24,836 nucleotides of DNA, taken from NCBI GenBank assembly GCA_021799555.1, contig JAJZAG010000013.1:1-24836 (forward strand). Direction: 5' to 3'. How positions within the stretch are numbered: the stretch's first letter is position 1; every line of letters begins with the position of its first letter. The stretch is from Deltaproteobacteria bacterium (GTDB lineage Bacteria > Desulfobacterota > Binatia > Binatales > Binataceae). This document shows, one piece after another, positions 14,126-21,365 of the stretch. The translations under genes and the position numbers were made by a program. Under the pieces are notes generated by a model, which saw nothing but the letters and a program-made list of their open reading frames with translations, was not told the origin of the DNA and did not search any database.

Positions 14126-16357
14126 ATGCTCTCACTCGCACGCGGTAAAGAAGGCAGCTTCCGGCTGGTCTCCAGCTATAAGCCCGAGGGCGATCAGCCT
14201 GCGGCGATCGAGGCGATCGTGCGCAACCTTAACCAGGCTGTGCCGCACCAGGTACTGCTCGGCGTTACCGGCTCGGGCAAGACCTTCACGATGGCCAATG
14301 TGATCGCGCGAGTTAATCGGCCCGCGCTCGTGATGGCGCCGAACAAAACCCTCGCGGCGCAGCTCTATAACGAGTTCAAGAGCTTGTTCCCCGAAAACGC
14401 GGTCCGCTATTTCGTTTCTTATTACGATTATTATCAGCCCGAAGCCTACGTCCCCTCCACAGATACGTTCATCGAAAAGGACTCGAGCATCAACGACGAG
14501 ATCGACAAGCTCCGCCATTCGGCAACTAAGGCGCTGCTCGAACGCAACGACGTTCTGATCGTGGCGTCGGTCTCGTGCATCTATGGCCTTGGCGAGCCGG
14601 AAGTCTATTTCGAGACGGTCGTTTTCCTCGAAGAAGGGCAGACGATCGAGCGCGACCGCGTGCTGCGCAAACTCGTCGATATCGCCTATCAGCGCAACGA
14701 CTACGATTTCCATCGCGGAACCTTCCGCGTGCGCGGCGACACGGTTGAGATTTTTCCCGCCTACGAAGAAGCGCGCGCGGTGCGAATCGAATTCTTCGGC
14801 GACGAAGTCGAGGCGATGTATGAGATCGACGCGCTGCGCGGCAAGGTGATCCGTAAGCTCAGCTCGGTCGCCGTCTATCCAGCTTCGCATTACGTGACGA
14901 CTTCGGACCGGATGGAACGCGCGGTCGCGGGAATCCGCGCCGAGCTAAAGGAGCGGCTGGAATTCTTCCGCTCCGAAAACCGCCTGCTCGAAGCGCAACG
15001 CCTCGAACAGCGCACGATGTACGATCTCGAGCTGTTGGCCGAGATGGGCTTCTGCCCGGGAATCGAAAACTACTCGCGCCATCTGACCGGCCGCTCACCC
15101 GGCGATCCGCCGCCGACGCTGCTCGACTATTTCCCCAAGGACGCGATCTACTTTATCGACGAAAGCCACGTCACCGTTCCACAGATCGGCGGGATGTACC
15201 GCGGCGATCGTTCGCGCAAGCAAACTCTGGTCGATTTCGGCTTCCGCCTGCCCTCGGCTCTCGACAATCGCCCGCTCAATTTCGAGGAGTGGGAATCGCA
15301 TGTGCATCAGGCCGTTTACGTATCGGCAACGCCCGGCGATTACGAACTCAAACGCTCCGGTGGACTCGTCGTGGAGCAACTCATCCGCCCAACGGGGCTT
15401 ATCGATCCGGAAATCGAGGTGCGCAAGGCCGGAACCCAAGTTGATGACCTGCTCGAGGAGATCCGCAATCGCACGGCGGCTGGCGAGCGCGTGCTCGTCA
15501 CCTGCCTGACGAAAAAAATGGCGGAAGATCTGACCGACTATTATCACGATCTCGGCGTGCGCGTGCGCTACCTCCATTCGGATATCGAAACGATCGAACG
15601 CGTCGAGATTATCCGCGCGCTTCGCAAAGGCGACTTCGACGTGCTGGTCGGGATCAACCTGCTGCGCGAAGGACTGGATCTGCCCGAAGTTTCGCTCGTT
15701 GCGATTCTCGACGCCGACAAGGAGGGCTACCTGCGCTCGGCCCGCTCTCTGGTTCAGACGATTGGCCGCGCGGCGCGCAACCTTCACGGGCTGGTCCTCA
15801 TGTACGCCGACCGGATGACGGATTCGATGCGCCGCGCGATCGACGAGACCAATCGGCGCCGCGCCAAACAGCTCGCCTATAACCACGAACACGGCATCAC
15901 TCCGACCACGATCACCAAGTCGATTGATGCGTCGCTGGTCGAGATGTATTCGCCGGAGTGGGCCGTCGTGCCTGAGGTCGAAGACCGGCCCGGCGACGAA
16001 GACCTGCTGCCCGCGCATGAAATTCCGGAACGAATCACGGCGCTGCGCCGCGACATGATGGACGCGGCCGAGAAGCTTGATTACGAGCGCGCCGCCGAGC
16101 TGCGCGACCAGATCAAAAAGCTCGAACGCAAGGCCTTCGGGATGGACTCGCAGCGTCCAGCGGCCGCAAAAGCGCCGCCGGGTTCGCCGGGATCTCGCGC
16201 CAACGACCGCGGCCGTAATCGATTCGAAGCGAAGAAGCCCCCCGACGCGCCGATCCGGATGCGCCCGCGCAAAGGCGCCGGCGCCGTCCCGGCAGCCGCG
16301 GTAGGTACGCGCGCGCGCCAAGGCAAACTGAAACTGATTCCGGACCCCCCAAAGTAG
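14126..16357 (+). CDS. uvrB: UvrB, excinuclease ABC helicase subunit, with C-terminal extension
   Basis: UvrB verifies DNA damage after UvrA and recruits UvrC in nucleotide excision repair. Walker A GVTGSGKT is at 46-53. The beta-hairpin that inserts between the strands is YYDYYQPEAYVPSTDTFIEK (99-118). Also intact are the DESH box (IYFIDESHVTVPQIGGMY), motif V/VI (GINLLREGLDLPEVSLVAILDADKEG and QTIGRAARN), and the UvrC-binding UVR domain (MMDAAEKLDYERAAELRDQI). The protein is 743 residues against about 660-680 for most. The excess is a 71-residue tail (673-743) rich in Pro, Ala, Arg and Lys, which is probably disordered and may bind DNA or a partner. No clear ribosome binding site precedes the ATG. 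The uvrA-type gene lies about 9 kb away on the other strand and is not in the same unit. Confidence 0.97.
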   Translation: MLSLARGKEGSFRLVSSYKPEGDQPAAIEAIVRNLNQAVPHQVLLGVTGSGKTFTMANVIARVNRPALVMAPNKTLAAQLYNEFKSLFPENAVRYFVSYYDYYQPEAYVPSTDTFIEKDSSINDEIDKLRHSATKALLERNDVLIVASVSCIYGLGEPEVYFETVVFLEEGQTIERDRVLRKLVDIAYQRNDYDFHRGTFRVRGDTVEIFPAYEEARAVRIEFFGDEVEAMYEIDALRGKVIRKLSSVAVYPASHYVTTSDRMERAVAGIRAELKERLEFFRSENRLLEAQRLEQRTMYDLELLAEMGFCPGIENYSRHLTGRSPGDPPPTLLDYFPKDAIYFIDESHVTVPQIGGMYRGDRSRKQTLVDFGFRLPSALDNRPLNFEEWESHVHQAVYVSATPGDYELKRSGGLVVEQLIRPTGLIDPEIEVRKAGTQVDDLLEEIRNRTAAGERVLVTCLTKKMAEDLTDYYHDLGVRVRYLHSDIETIERVEIIRALRKGDFDVLVGINLLREGLDLPEVSLVAILDADKEGYLRSARSLVQTIGRAARNLHGLVLMYADRMTDSMRRAIDETNRRRAKQLAYNHEHGITPTTITKSIDASLVEMYSPEWAVVPEVEDRPGDEDLLPAHEIPERITALRRDMMDAAEKLDYERAAELRDQIKKLERKAFGMDSQRPAAAKAPPGSPGSRANDRGRNRFEAKKPPDAPIRMRPRKGAGAVPAAAVGTRARQGKLKLIPDPPK

Positions 16358-16584
16358 ACCCGAATCCGGTGCACTCGCGATCCGAAGCCGCGCATTCAAG
16401 CGCGCGGGCGGCGTCCTCATCGCCGCCGTGCGTGATCGGCAACGCAGCCGCGCGCAACTGATCGAGCGGGCGCGGGCGTTGCGCGCTTCAAACGAATCCG
16501 GCACGGGTCATCTGTGGAGAAACCGGCCCCGTACTGGATCAGTACAATGCTCGCCGAGTAGCCGAGACGGGCTGACGGTTCGTC

Positions 16585-17109
16585 TCACGAGGCGGTCGGC
16601 GAATTTACCTCGGTGCGCATTTGTCCGATTAGCTTGCGCGCCGCCTCCGCGCCCAAAAGCCGATCCGCCATCGGATAGAGCACCGCTTCCTCCTTGCCGT
16701 CGTGGCTGCGAAAAAGTGCGGATGGGTCCGCGATTTCGCCTTCAATCGCCTGAATTGCCGTCCATCGCTCCTGCACCGTCAGCAGCGGTGCAAGACCGTC
16801 GAGCACGCGTTCGATCTCGCGATGCTCCAGGCGCATCGCATTGGTCGGACCGGTCTGCCGCATTCCGGTTTTGTCCTCGATTGCAGGAAACAGGATCTGC
16901 TCCTCCATCGCGATATGCCGGCGCAGGGCGGCGATAAACTCGGCCGCGCGGACATGGACCGTGTTGAAATCCTCACGTTCGAAAGCGGCGATCGTCTCGT
17001 CCCAGAGCTCTGTGATCCGGCGATGGTCGGCGCAAAGAAAACCGGTTATCGAATCGGCGGGTGCGCCCGCGCCGCTGGCGGTCTGGTTATTATCGTCAGA
17101 GTTGCTCAT
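16585..17109 (-). CDS. Hemerythrin HHE-domain protein
   Basis: The ATG at 17109, with AGGAG 12 bases upstream, gives 174 residues; the longer frame to 17256 adds sequence with no family character. After a polar N-terminus the protein has the four-helix hemerythrin pattern: DHRRITELWDE (His29), RRHIAMEEQILFP (His65, Glu69/70), RLEHREIE (His96) and SHDGKEEAVLYP (His136, Glu140/141). These residues would hold a di-iron centre that binds O2, NO or senses redox state in the cytoplasm. There is no export signal. It is divergent from the TetR gene, whose operator palindrome lies about 140 bases from this start, so the regulator might also act here. Iron storage, oxygen sensing and nitrosative stress are all possible roles. 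Confidence 0.9.
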   Translation of the reverse strand: MSNSDDNNQTASGAGAPADSITGFLCADHRRITELWDETIAAFEREDFNTVHVRAAEFIAALRRHIAMEEQILFPAIEDKTGMRQTGPTNAMRLEHREIERVLDGLAPLLTVQERWTAIQAIEGEIADPSALFRSHDGKEEAVLYPMADRLLGAEAARKLIGQMRTEVNSPTAS

Positions 17110-17250
17110 CGGTTCGCAATACTCCTGTCGGACTGATCGGACTAGCGGGTCACGCACGGACCGCTCTTTGAACATATAAGCGGCGTGCGCTGCGGGAACA
17201 AGAGCGCCGTCGCCGCCGCTGCGCCGGATTGACAGCGGCAGCGGCAGCAC

Positions 17251-17278
17251 CCACAATTAACCAGCCGGTTAATTGTGG
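17251..17278. promoter_or_regulatory. Perfect palindrome, likely TetR operator
   Basis: CCACAATTAACC (17251-17262) and GGTTAATTGTGG (17267-17278) are exact reverse complements around a 4-base centre (AGCC). Such a 28-base AT-rich dyad in GC-rich DNA, directly at the start of a TetR gene, fits an operator bound by the encoded dimer. It covers the GTG at 17275 and ends two bases before the ATG at 17281. It does not look like a terminator: no T-run follows and no gene ends here. Confidence 0.8.
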
Positions 17279-17937
17279 CAATGAAGCATCCCCTCAAGCG
17301 GTCCATCAACGGCCCGCGAGATCCCGCGCGAAATTTGGCCCGCACCCGCAGGCGCATTCTGCGCGCCGCACTGGCGGAGTTTTCCGCGCGCGGAATGGCG
17401 GGAGCGCGTACCGAAACGATTGCGCGCCGTGCCCGCGTCAACAAGCGGATGCTGTTCTACTGTTTCGGCAGCAAACGCGGACTCTACGCCGAAGTCCTGC
17501 GCCGTAAGATCGCGAGCAAGGCGGCTGCAATCGCTTCGACACCCGAGGATCTGGGCGCGGCGCTCAAGTACTGGGCCGAAATAGGCGCCGGCGACCGCGA
17601 TTGGATTCGGATGCACGAATGGGAGGCGCTCGGCCCCTCCGCGGGTCCCGCCGTCGCGCTGACGGATCGCAGGAAGCTGTTCCGCAGCGTTCGCGCGCGC
17701 CTGCGCCGAGCGCAGAGCAAGGGCGCGCTTGAGCGCGGAATCAATCTTGAGCAGTTGTTTCTTTCCGTGATCGCGCTGAGCGCGTTCCCTGCCGCATTTC
17801 CCCAAATCGCGCGGTTGGTTACGGGGATGGCTCCCACGGATCCCCGCTTCCGCCGCGCACGCGCTAAATTTCTCGATTGGCTCGGCGCGCGGATGGCGTC
17901 GTCCGGACAGGGACGAGCGCGGGGCAGGGCGCGATGA
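17275..17937 (+). CDS. TetR-family transcriptional regulator
   Basis: This 220-residue protein has an N-terminal TetR helix-turn-helix (about 22-70): RTRRRILRAALAEFSARGMAGARTETIARRARVNKRMLFYCFGSKRGLYAEVL. It matches the family in helix 1, the recognition helix (VNKRMLFYCF) and the K-x-x-L-Y-x-x-V motif. The C-terminal ligand and dimer domain (about 80-200) is not informative, and the end is basic (SSGQGRARGRAR). It probably represses its own promoter and the downstream efflux gene through the palindrome at its start. Either GTG 17275, inside the palindrome, or ATG 17281 may be the start; neither has a ribosome binding site. Its stop overlaps the permease start by ATGA. Confidence 0.92.
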   Translation: MAMKHPLKRSINGPRDPARNLARTRRRILRAALAEFSARGMAGARTETIARRARVNKRMLFYCFGSKRGLYAEVLRRKIASKAAAIASTPEDLGAALKYWAEIGAGDRDWIRMHEWEALGPSAGPAVALTDRRKLFRSVRARLRRAQSKGALERGINLEQLFLSVIALSAFPAAFPQIARLVTGMAPTDPRFRRARAKFLDWLGARMASSGQGRARGRAR

Positions 17938-19556
17938 GTGCCGCGCCAATCGCAGCCGATTCCGCGGATGCGCTCGCCACCAATATTGCCGATCTAGCCT
18001 GGCGGCCGTCGCATAATCAGTGGGTGGTTGCGATGACGGTGACGATGGCGACCTTCATGGAGGTGCTCGACACCAGTATCGCCAATGTCGCGCTGCCGCA
18101 TATCGCCGGTGGCCTGTCAGCCGGCGTCGATGAAAGCACCTGGATTCTCACGTCATATTTAGTCTCGAACGCGATCGTGCTGCCGATCAGCGGATGGCTG
18201 GCGGGCGTGTTCGGACGCAAACGGTTTTACATGGCGTGCGTCGCGGTGTTCACGATCAACTCGTTTCTGTGCGGGCTGGCGCCGTCGCTGGCGGTGCTGG
18301 TCGTCCTGCGTGTGATACAGGGCGCCGGTGGAGGCGGATTGCAGCCGAGCGAGCAGGCGATTCTCGCCGACTCGTTCGCACCCGAGGAACGCGGGATGGC
18401 GTTCGCGATCTACGGGATGGCGGTGGTGCTGGCGCCGGCGATCGGGCCGACTCTCGGCGGATGGATCACCGACAACTTCACCTGGCGTTGGATCTTCTTT
18501 ATCAACGTGCCGGTCGGGATAATCTCGCTGCTTCTGAGCTACCGCGTGGTCGAGGATCCCCCTTATATCGTGCGCGAGGTCAAGGAGCGCACCCAGTCGC
18601 TCCGGATCGATTATATCGGACTCGGGCTGATCGCGGTCGGGCTGGGCTTTTTGCAGGTCGTGCTCGACAAGGGCCAGCGCTCCGACTGGTTCCAGTCGCA
18701 GCTTATCGCGACGCTCGCGATCACGAGCGTGCTTGCGATCGCAGCCTTTATCTTATGGGAGCTGCACACCGAGCATCCGGTGATCGATCTGCGGCTGTTC
18801 AAGGATCGCACCTTCGCGGTCTCGTCGATTATGATGTTCACGCTGGGGATTGTGCTGTTCGGAACCACGGTGCTGCTGCCCGAGTACGTCCAGGAGCTGA
18901 TGGGATACACCGCACAGCAGGCCGGGATGGTGCTGACGCCAGGCGGCTTCGCGATGATGGTGACGATGCCGATCGTGGGCGCGCTGATCTCGCGCGTGGA
19001 TGGGCGAATCCTAATCGCGATCGGATTCGTCGTTACCGGGGCCGCGATGCTGCATATGGCGGGAATCTATCCGGGAATCGATTTCCGCACCGCGATGCTC
19101 TATCGGATTTACCAGTCGATGGGACTGGCGTTTCTGTTCATTCCGATCACGACGATGGCGTACTCGGACATGCGTCCCGACCAGAACAACGACCTCTCGG
19201 CGATCATGAATTTCACCCGCAACATCGGCGGCAGCGTCGGCATCTCGATGGTGACCACGCTTCTGGCGCGGCGCGCACAGTTTCACCAGACCGGTTTGAT
19301 ATCCCGGTTAATGCCGCTCAACCCTAACCTGCGCGCGCAGCTCGGCGGGATCGGGGTGCAGCTCTTTCGCGCGGGCGCCGATCGGACGGGTAATCGCGCG
19401 CTCGGAATCATCTATGGTGGCGTGCTGCGGCAGGCGAGCGCGCAGGCGTACGTCGATGTGATCTGGCTGATGGGGATCGTCACGCTGAGCGTCTTGCCGC
19501 TCGTCCTGTTGATGCGCAATTCAAAGCCCGGCAACGGCGCGGCAAGGATACACTGA
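17934..19556 (+). CDS. MFS drug-efflux permease of the DHA2 (EmrB/QacA) family
   Basis: The 540-residue inner-membrane protein should export drugs or other amphiphilic compounds by proton antiport. The antiporter motif of the 14-TM group is clear: EVLDTSIANVALPHIAGGL (43-61), followed by STWILTSYLVSNAIVLPISGWLAGVFGRKRF and the motif C-like GMAVVLAPAIGPTLGGWI. Hydrophobic spans fill most of the chain, as expected for 14 helices. The ATG at 17934 overlaps the TetR stop (ATGA); the ORF continuing upstream is read-through in the TetR gene. EmrB proteins usually work with an EmrA/HlyD adaptor, and none is next to it here. Regulation by the TetR protein is very likely from the arrangement. Substrate unknown. 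Confidence 0.94.
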   Translation: MSAAPIAADSADALATNIADLAWRPSHNQWVVAMTVTMATFMEVLDTSIANVALPHIAGGLSAGVDESTWILTSYLVSNAIVLPISGWLAGVFGRKRFYMACVAVFTINSFLCGLAPSLAVLVVLRVIQGAGGGGLQPSEQAILADSFAPEERGMAFAIYGMAVVLAPAIGPTLGGWITDNFTWRWIFFINVPVGIISLLLSYRVVEDPPYIVREVKERTQSLRIDYIGLGLIAVGLGFLQVVLDKGQRSDWFQSQLIATLAITSVLAIAAFILWELHTEHPVIDLRLFKDRTFAVSSIMMFTLGIVLFGTTVLLPEYVQELMGYTAQQAGMVLTPGGFAMMVTMPIVGALISRVDGRILIAIGFVVTGAAMLHMAGIYPGIDFRTAMLYRIYQSMGLAFLFIPITTMAYSDMRPDQNNDLSAIMNFTRNIGGSVGISMVTTLLARRAQFHQTGLISRLMPLNPNLRAQLGGIGVQLFRAGADRTGNRALGIIYGGVLRQASAQAYVDVIWLMGIVTLSVLPLVLLMRNSKPGNGAARIH

Positions 19557-19583
19557 GAGCGGCCGTCCGCCGTGCGCAGATTC

Positions 19584-20573
19584 CTATTTGGGCGCAGCGC
19601 TGCCGGCGGTTTGCGAGACTGGCAGCCAAGTCCGGTCTGGATTGTATTGGGTCATCGCGGCCGCTATCTGCATCGTCTGCGGACCCAGGTCCTTCTGATA
19701 AATTTGGCCGTCCTGATTGGCAATAAAGGTCATCACGCCCGAGTCCCGGTATTTGACCGGGTAGGCGACCAGCGCGAATCCGCCAGTCATCTTGCCGTCG
19801 ACGAAGTAGCTCTTGGCGCCGCCGGGAGCGGACGCCCCTTGTTCGGTAAGGATGCGATAAATATAGCCGTGAAAGGGATGCGGCTGAGCGTCGCTATGAT
19901 GCTGATATCCCTCGAGCGCAGCGTCCGCGACCAGCGGTCCAAGGGGGCTTTGTGGTTTCCCGCCGGCCTTGACCGGCCAATACAGGCCGTCCTGGGTTCC
20001 GGGCGTGCTGCGGAACTTCTGGGAATATTGATGCACTGAGTTACCGTCGTGCAGCGATGCGTAATAAGCGTGTTCGCCGGCGGCAATCGCCTGGCAAACT
20101 TTGATCGCGGTCAACTCGTTGGAGCCGATTCGGCGAAACAGAATTTCCCTACGGCCGTATTTGGTATCGAAGTACCACTGCGAACCGTTTTCCCGCAGCG
20201 GGATTGGACTGGGCCAGTTGTTGGCGCCGATGTAGAGAAACACGCGTCCGTCGGCAGCGGTGGCGAACTGATGTAGCTGCTTATATCTCCGGGTGAACCG
20301 GGCGCGGTTGTTCTGATCGGCCCTGCGATCGCCAGAGGAAATCAAGTCATGGGCTGAGGGACCCAGAATAGCGAGCAGTTCCTGATCGTTATTACTCTGG
20401 ACGGCCGCCGCCAGCGCATCCGCCGCCGCATTGGGCGAACTGAAGGTTTTCTGGCCCGGCGCCTGTGCGCGCGCTGAGGATGCGCCGAGCGCGATTAGGA
20501 GACAAATCACCAGAGTCTGCGTGAATCGCCCGCCCGTGGTGCGGTTTTGATTATTGTCTATTGCTTGAAGCAT
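19584..20573 (-). CDS. DUF2950 family secreted protein
   Basis: This protein matches my memory of DUF2950: after a signal peptide (core TLVICLLIALGA, cleavage at ARA-QAP), it begins FSSPNAAADALAAAVQSNNDQELLAILGP, then has HDLISSGDRRADQNNRARF, WYFDTKYGRREILFRRIGSN, DGLYWP, PFHGYIYRIL and a C-terminal GGFALVAYPVKYRDSGVMTFI. The length, 329 residues, is usual. Function is unknown; the protein is periplasmic and such genes often sit beside a repetitive partner gene. I place the start at ATG 20573, with GGGAA 7 bases upstream. A TTG at 20612 would add 13 residues and overlap the stop of the upstream lipoprotein gene (TTGA), so the two genes are in any case closely joined. Confidence 0.88.
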   Translation of the reverse strand: MLQAIDNNQNRTTGGRFTQTLVICLLIALGASSARAQAPGQKTFSSPNAAADALAAAVQSNNDQELLAILGPSAHDLISSGDRRADQNNRARFTRRYKQLHQFATAADGRVFLYIGANNWPSPIPLRENGSQWYFDTKYGRREILFRRIGSNELTAIKVCQAIAAGEHAYYASLHDGNSVHQYSQKFRSTPGTQDGLYWPVKAGGKPQSPLGPLVADAALEGYQHHSDAQPHPFHGYIYRILTEQGASAPGGAKSYFVDGKMTGGFALVAYPVKYRDSGVMTFIANQDGQIYQKDLGPQTMQIAAAMTQYNPDRTWLPVSQTAGSAAPK

Positions 20574-20608
20574 AGCTGTTTCCCGGCTTCGCAGTTTTTT
20601 GGTGGCCG

Positions 20609-20974
20609 TCAATCGTGATCGTCGCCGCGGCCGAAATCACCGCCGCCGAAACTGTTCCGCCCGCGCATACTATCCCTCCACGTCTCGGCCCCCGGCTCGC
20701 CTCCGGAAAAAATACTTCCGTATGAATCGCCACCCTCTGCGCCTCCCCAGCCGCTATATTCGCCCCCGTAGCCGCCTGGATAGCCGCCGCCATAATAGCC
20801 ACCGTAACCCGGTCCGTACTCGCCGCCATAGCCGCCGCCCAATAATTGACCGAGTCCCGGACCGCCGCCATAGCCGCCATAGCCGCCATAGCCGCCGAAA
20901 CATCCCGCAGCCAACGCAGTTGCGAAAATAGCCGCCGCTAAAATTAGCAGGGTACGACCGCCGAAGATTTTCAT
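20609..20974 (-). CDS. Glycine/tyrosine-rich lipoprotein
   Basis: The 121-residue product starts with a lipoprotein signal (MKIFGGRTLLILAAAIFATALAAGC, Cys25 as the lipid site). The mature part is nearly all GYGG, GGG and GEY-type repeats (about 26-80), followed by a polar, charged tail ending FGRGDDHD. Glycine-rich sequence of this kind is likely disordered or surface-exposed. GGAGG lies 6 bases before the ATG, an excellent site. The stop overlaps an alternative TTG start of the DUF2950 gene, so the pair forms an operon; the secreted DUF2950 protein could act with it in the envelope. Function unknown. Confidence 0.8.
   Translation of the reverse strand: MKIFGGRTLLILAAAIFATALAAGCFGGYGGYGGYGGGPGLGQLLGGGYGGEYGPGYGGYYGGGYPGGYGGEYSGWGGAEGGDSYGSIFSGGEPGAETWRDSMRGRNSFGGGDFGRGDDHD
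20864..20896 (-). repeat. 9-base tandem repeat encoding GYG
   Basis: The unit GCCGCCATA (plus strand) is repeated head to tail from 20864, three full copies and most of a fourth. It encodes the GYGGYGGYG start of the mature lipoprotein and could change in length by slippage. Confidence 0.75.
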
Positions 20975-21018
20975 GCGATACCTCCGCGCCCGGTGCCGGT
21001 GCGCGAACCGCGTGGACT

Positions 21019-21045
21019 ATTATTACTGATGCAGACTTGCCTCAA
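21019..21045 (-). promoter_or_regulatory. Possible promoter of the lipoprotein-DUF2950 pair
   Basis: On the minus strand TTGAGG (21040-21045, 4/6 to -35) and AATAAT (21019-21024, 5/6 to -10) are 15 bases apart, a short spacer. The leader would be about 38 bases. Confidence 0.35.
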
Positions 21046-21365
21046 CGTCGAGTGCCTCGCAAGTGTCAAAAATCGGCGGCAAAGTTCGAGTCCCAAAGGC
21101 TGCGGCCGGACCGATACTTGTAAATCGTACGGCGTCCGCCGTGCGTGCGATCTGGCGGATCGCGCGCCTGCTGGCGCATAATCCGGTCTGGCGGGGCTTC
21201 TGAGTTGTTTGTGTGGCGTCGTAAAGGGGGTCTATCACTATCGCTGCCGCGCGTTCCAGCATTGCCGCGGAGATTCAGCCGGCGTCATCCTATGATGGAC
21301 TATGGCCGGCGCTGCGGCGCAGGATTGCGTCGATCACGCGGTCAATCGATGTAGCGCCGATTTAT

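Noticed and set aside
15095..16504. 469-residue minus-strand ORF across uvrB
   Set aside because: It is the antisense shadow of a fully supported uvrB; its composition is only what high-GC coding DNA gives on the other strand.
16358..16584. Possible small gene or terminator between uvrB and the hemerythrin gene
   Set aside because: The short frames lack ribosome sites, and the 6-bp stem GAGACG/CGTCTC has no T-run.
18194..19327. 377-residue plus-strand ORF within the MFS permease
   Set aside because: It is an out-of-frame reading, rich in Arg and Asp, without membrane spans; the permease frame is certain.
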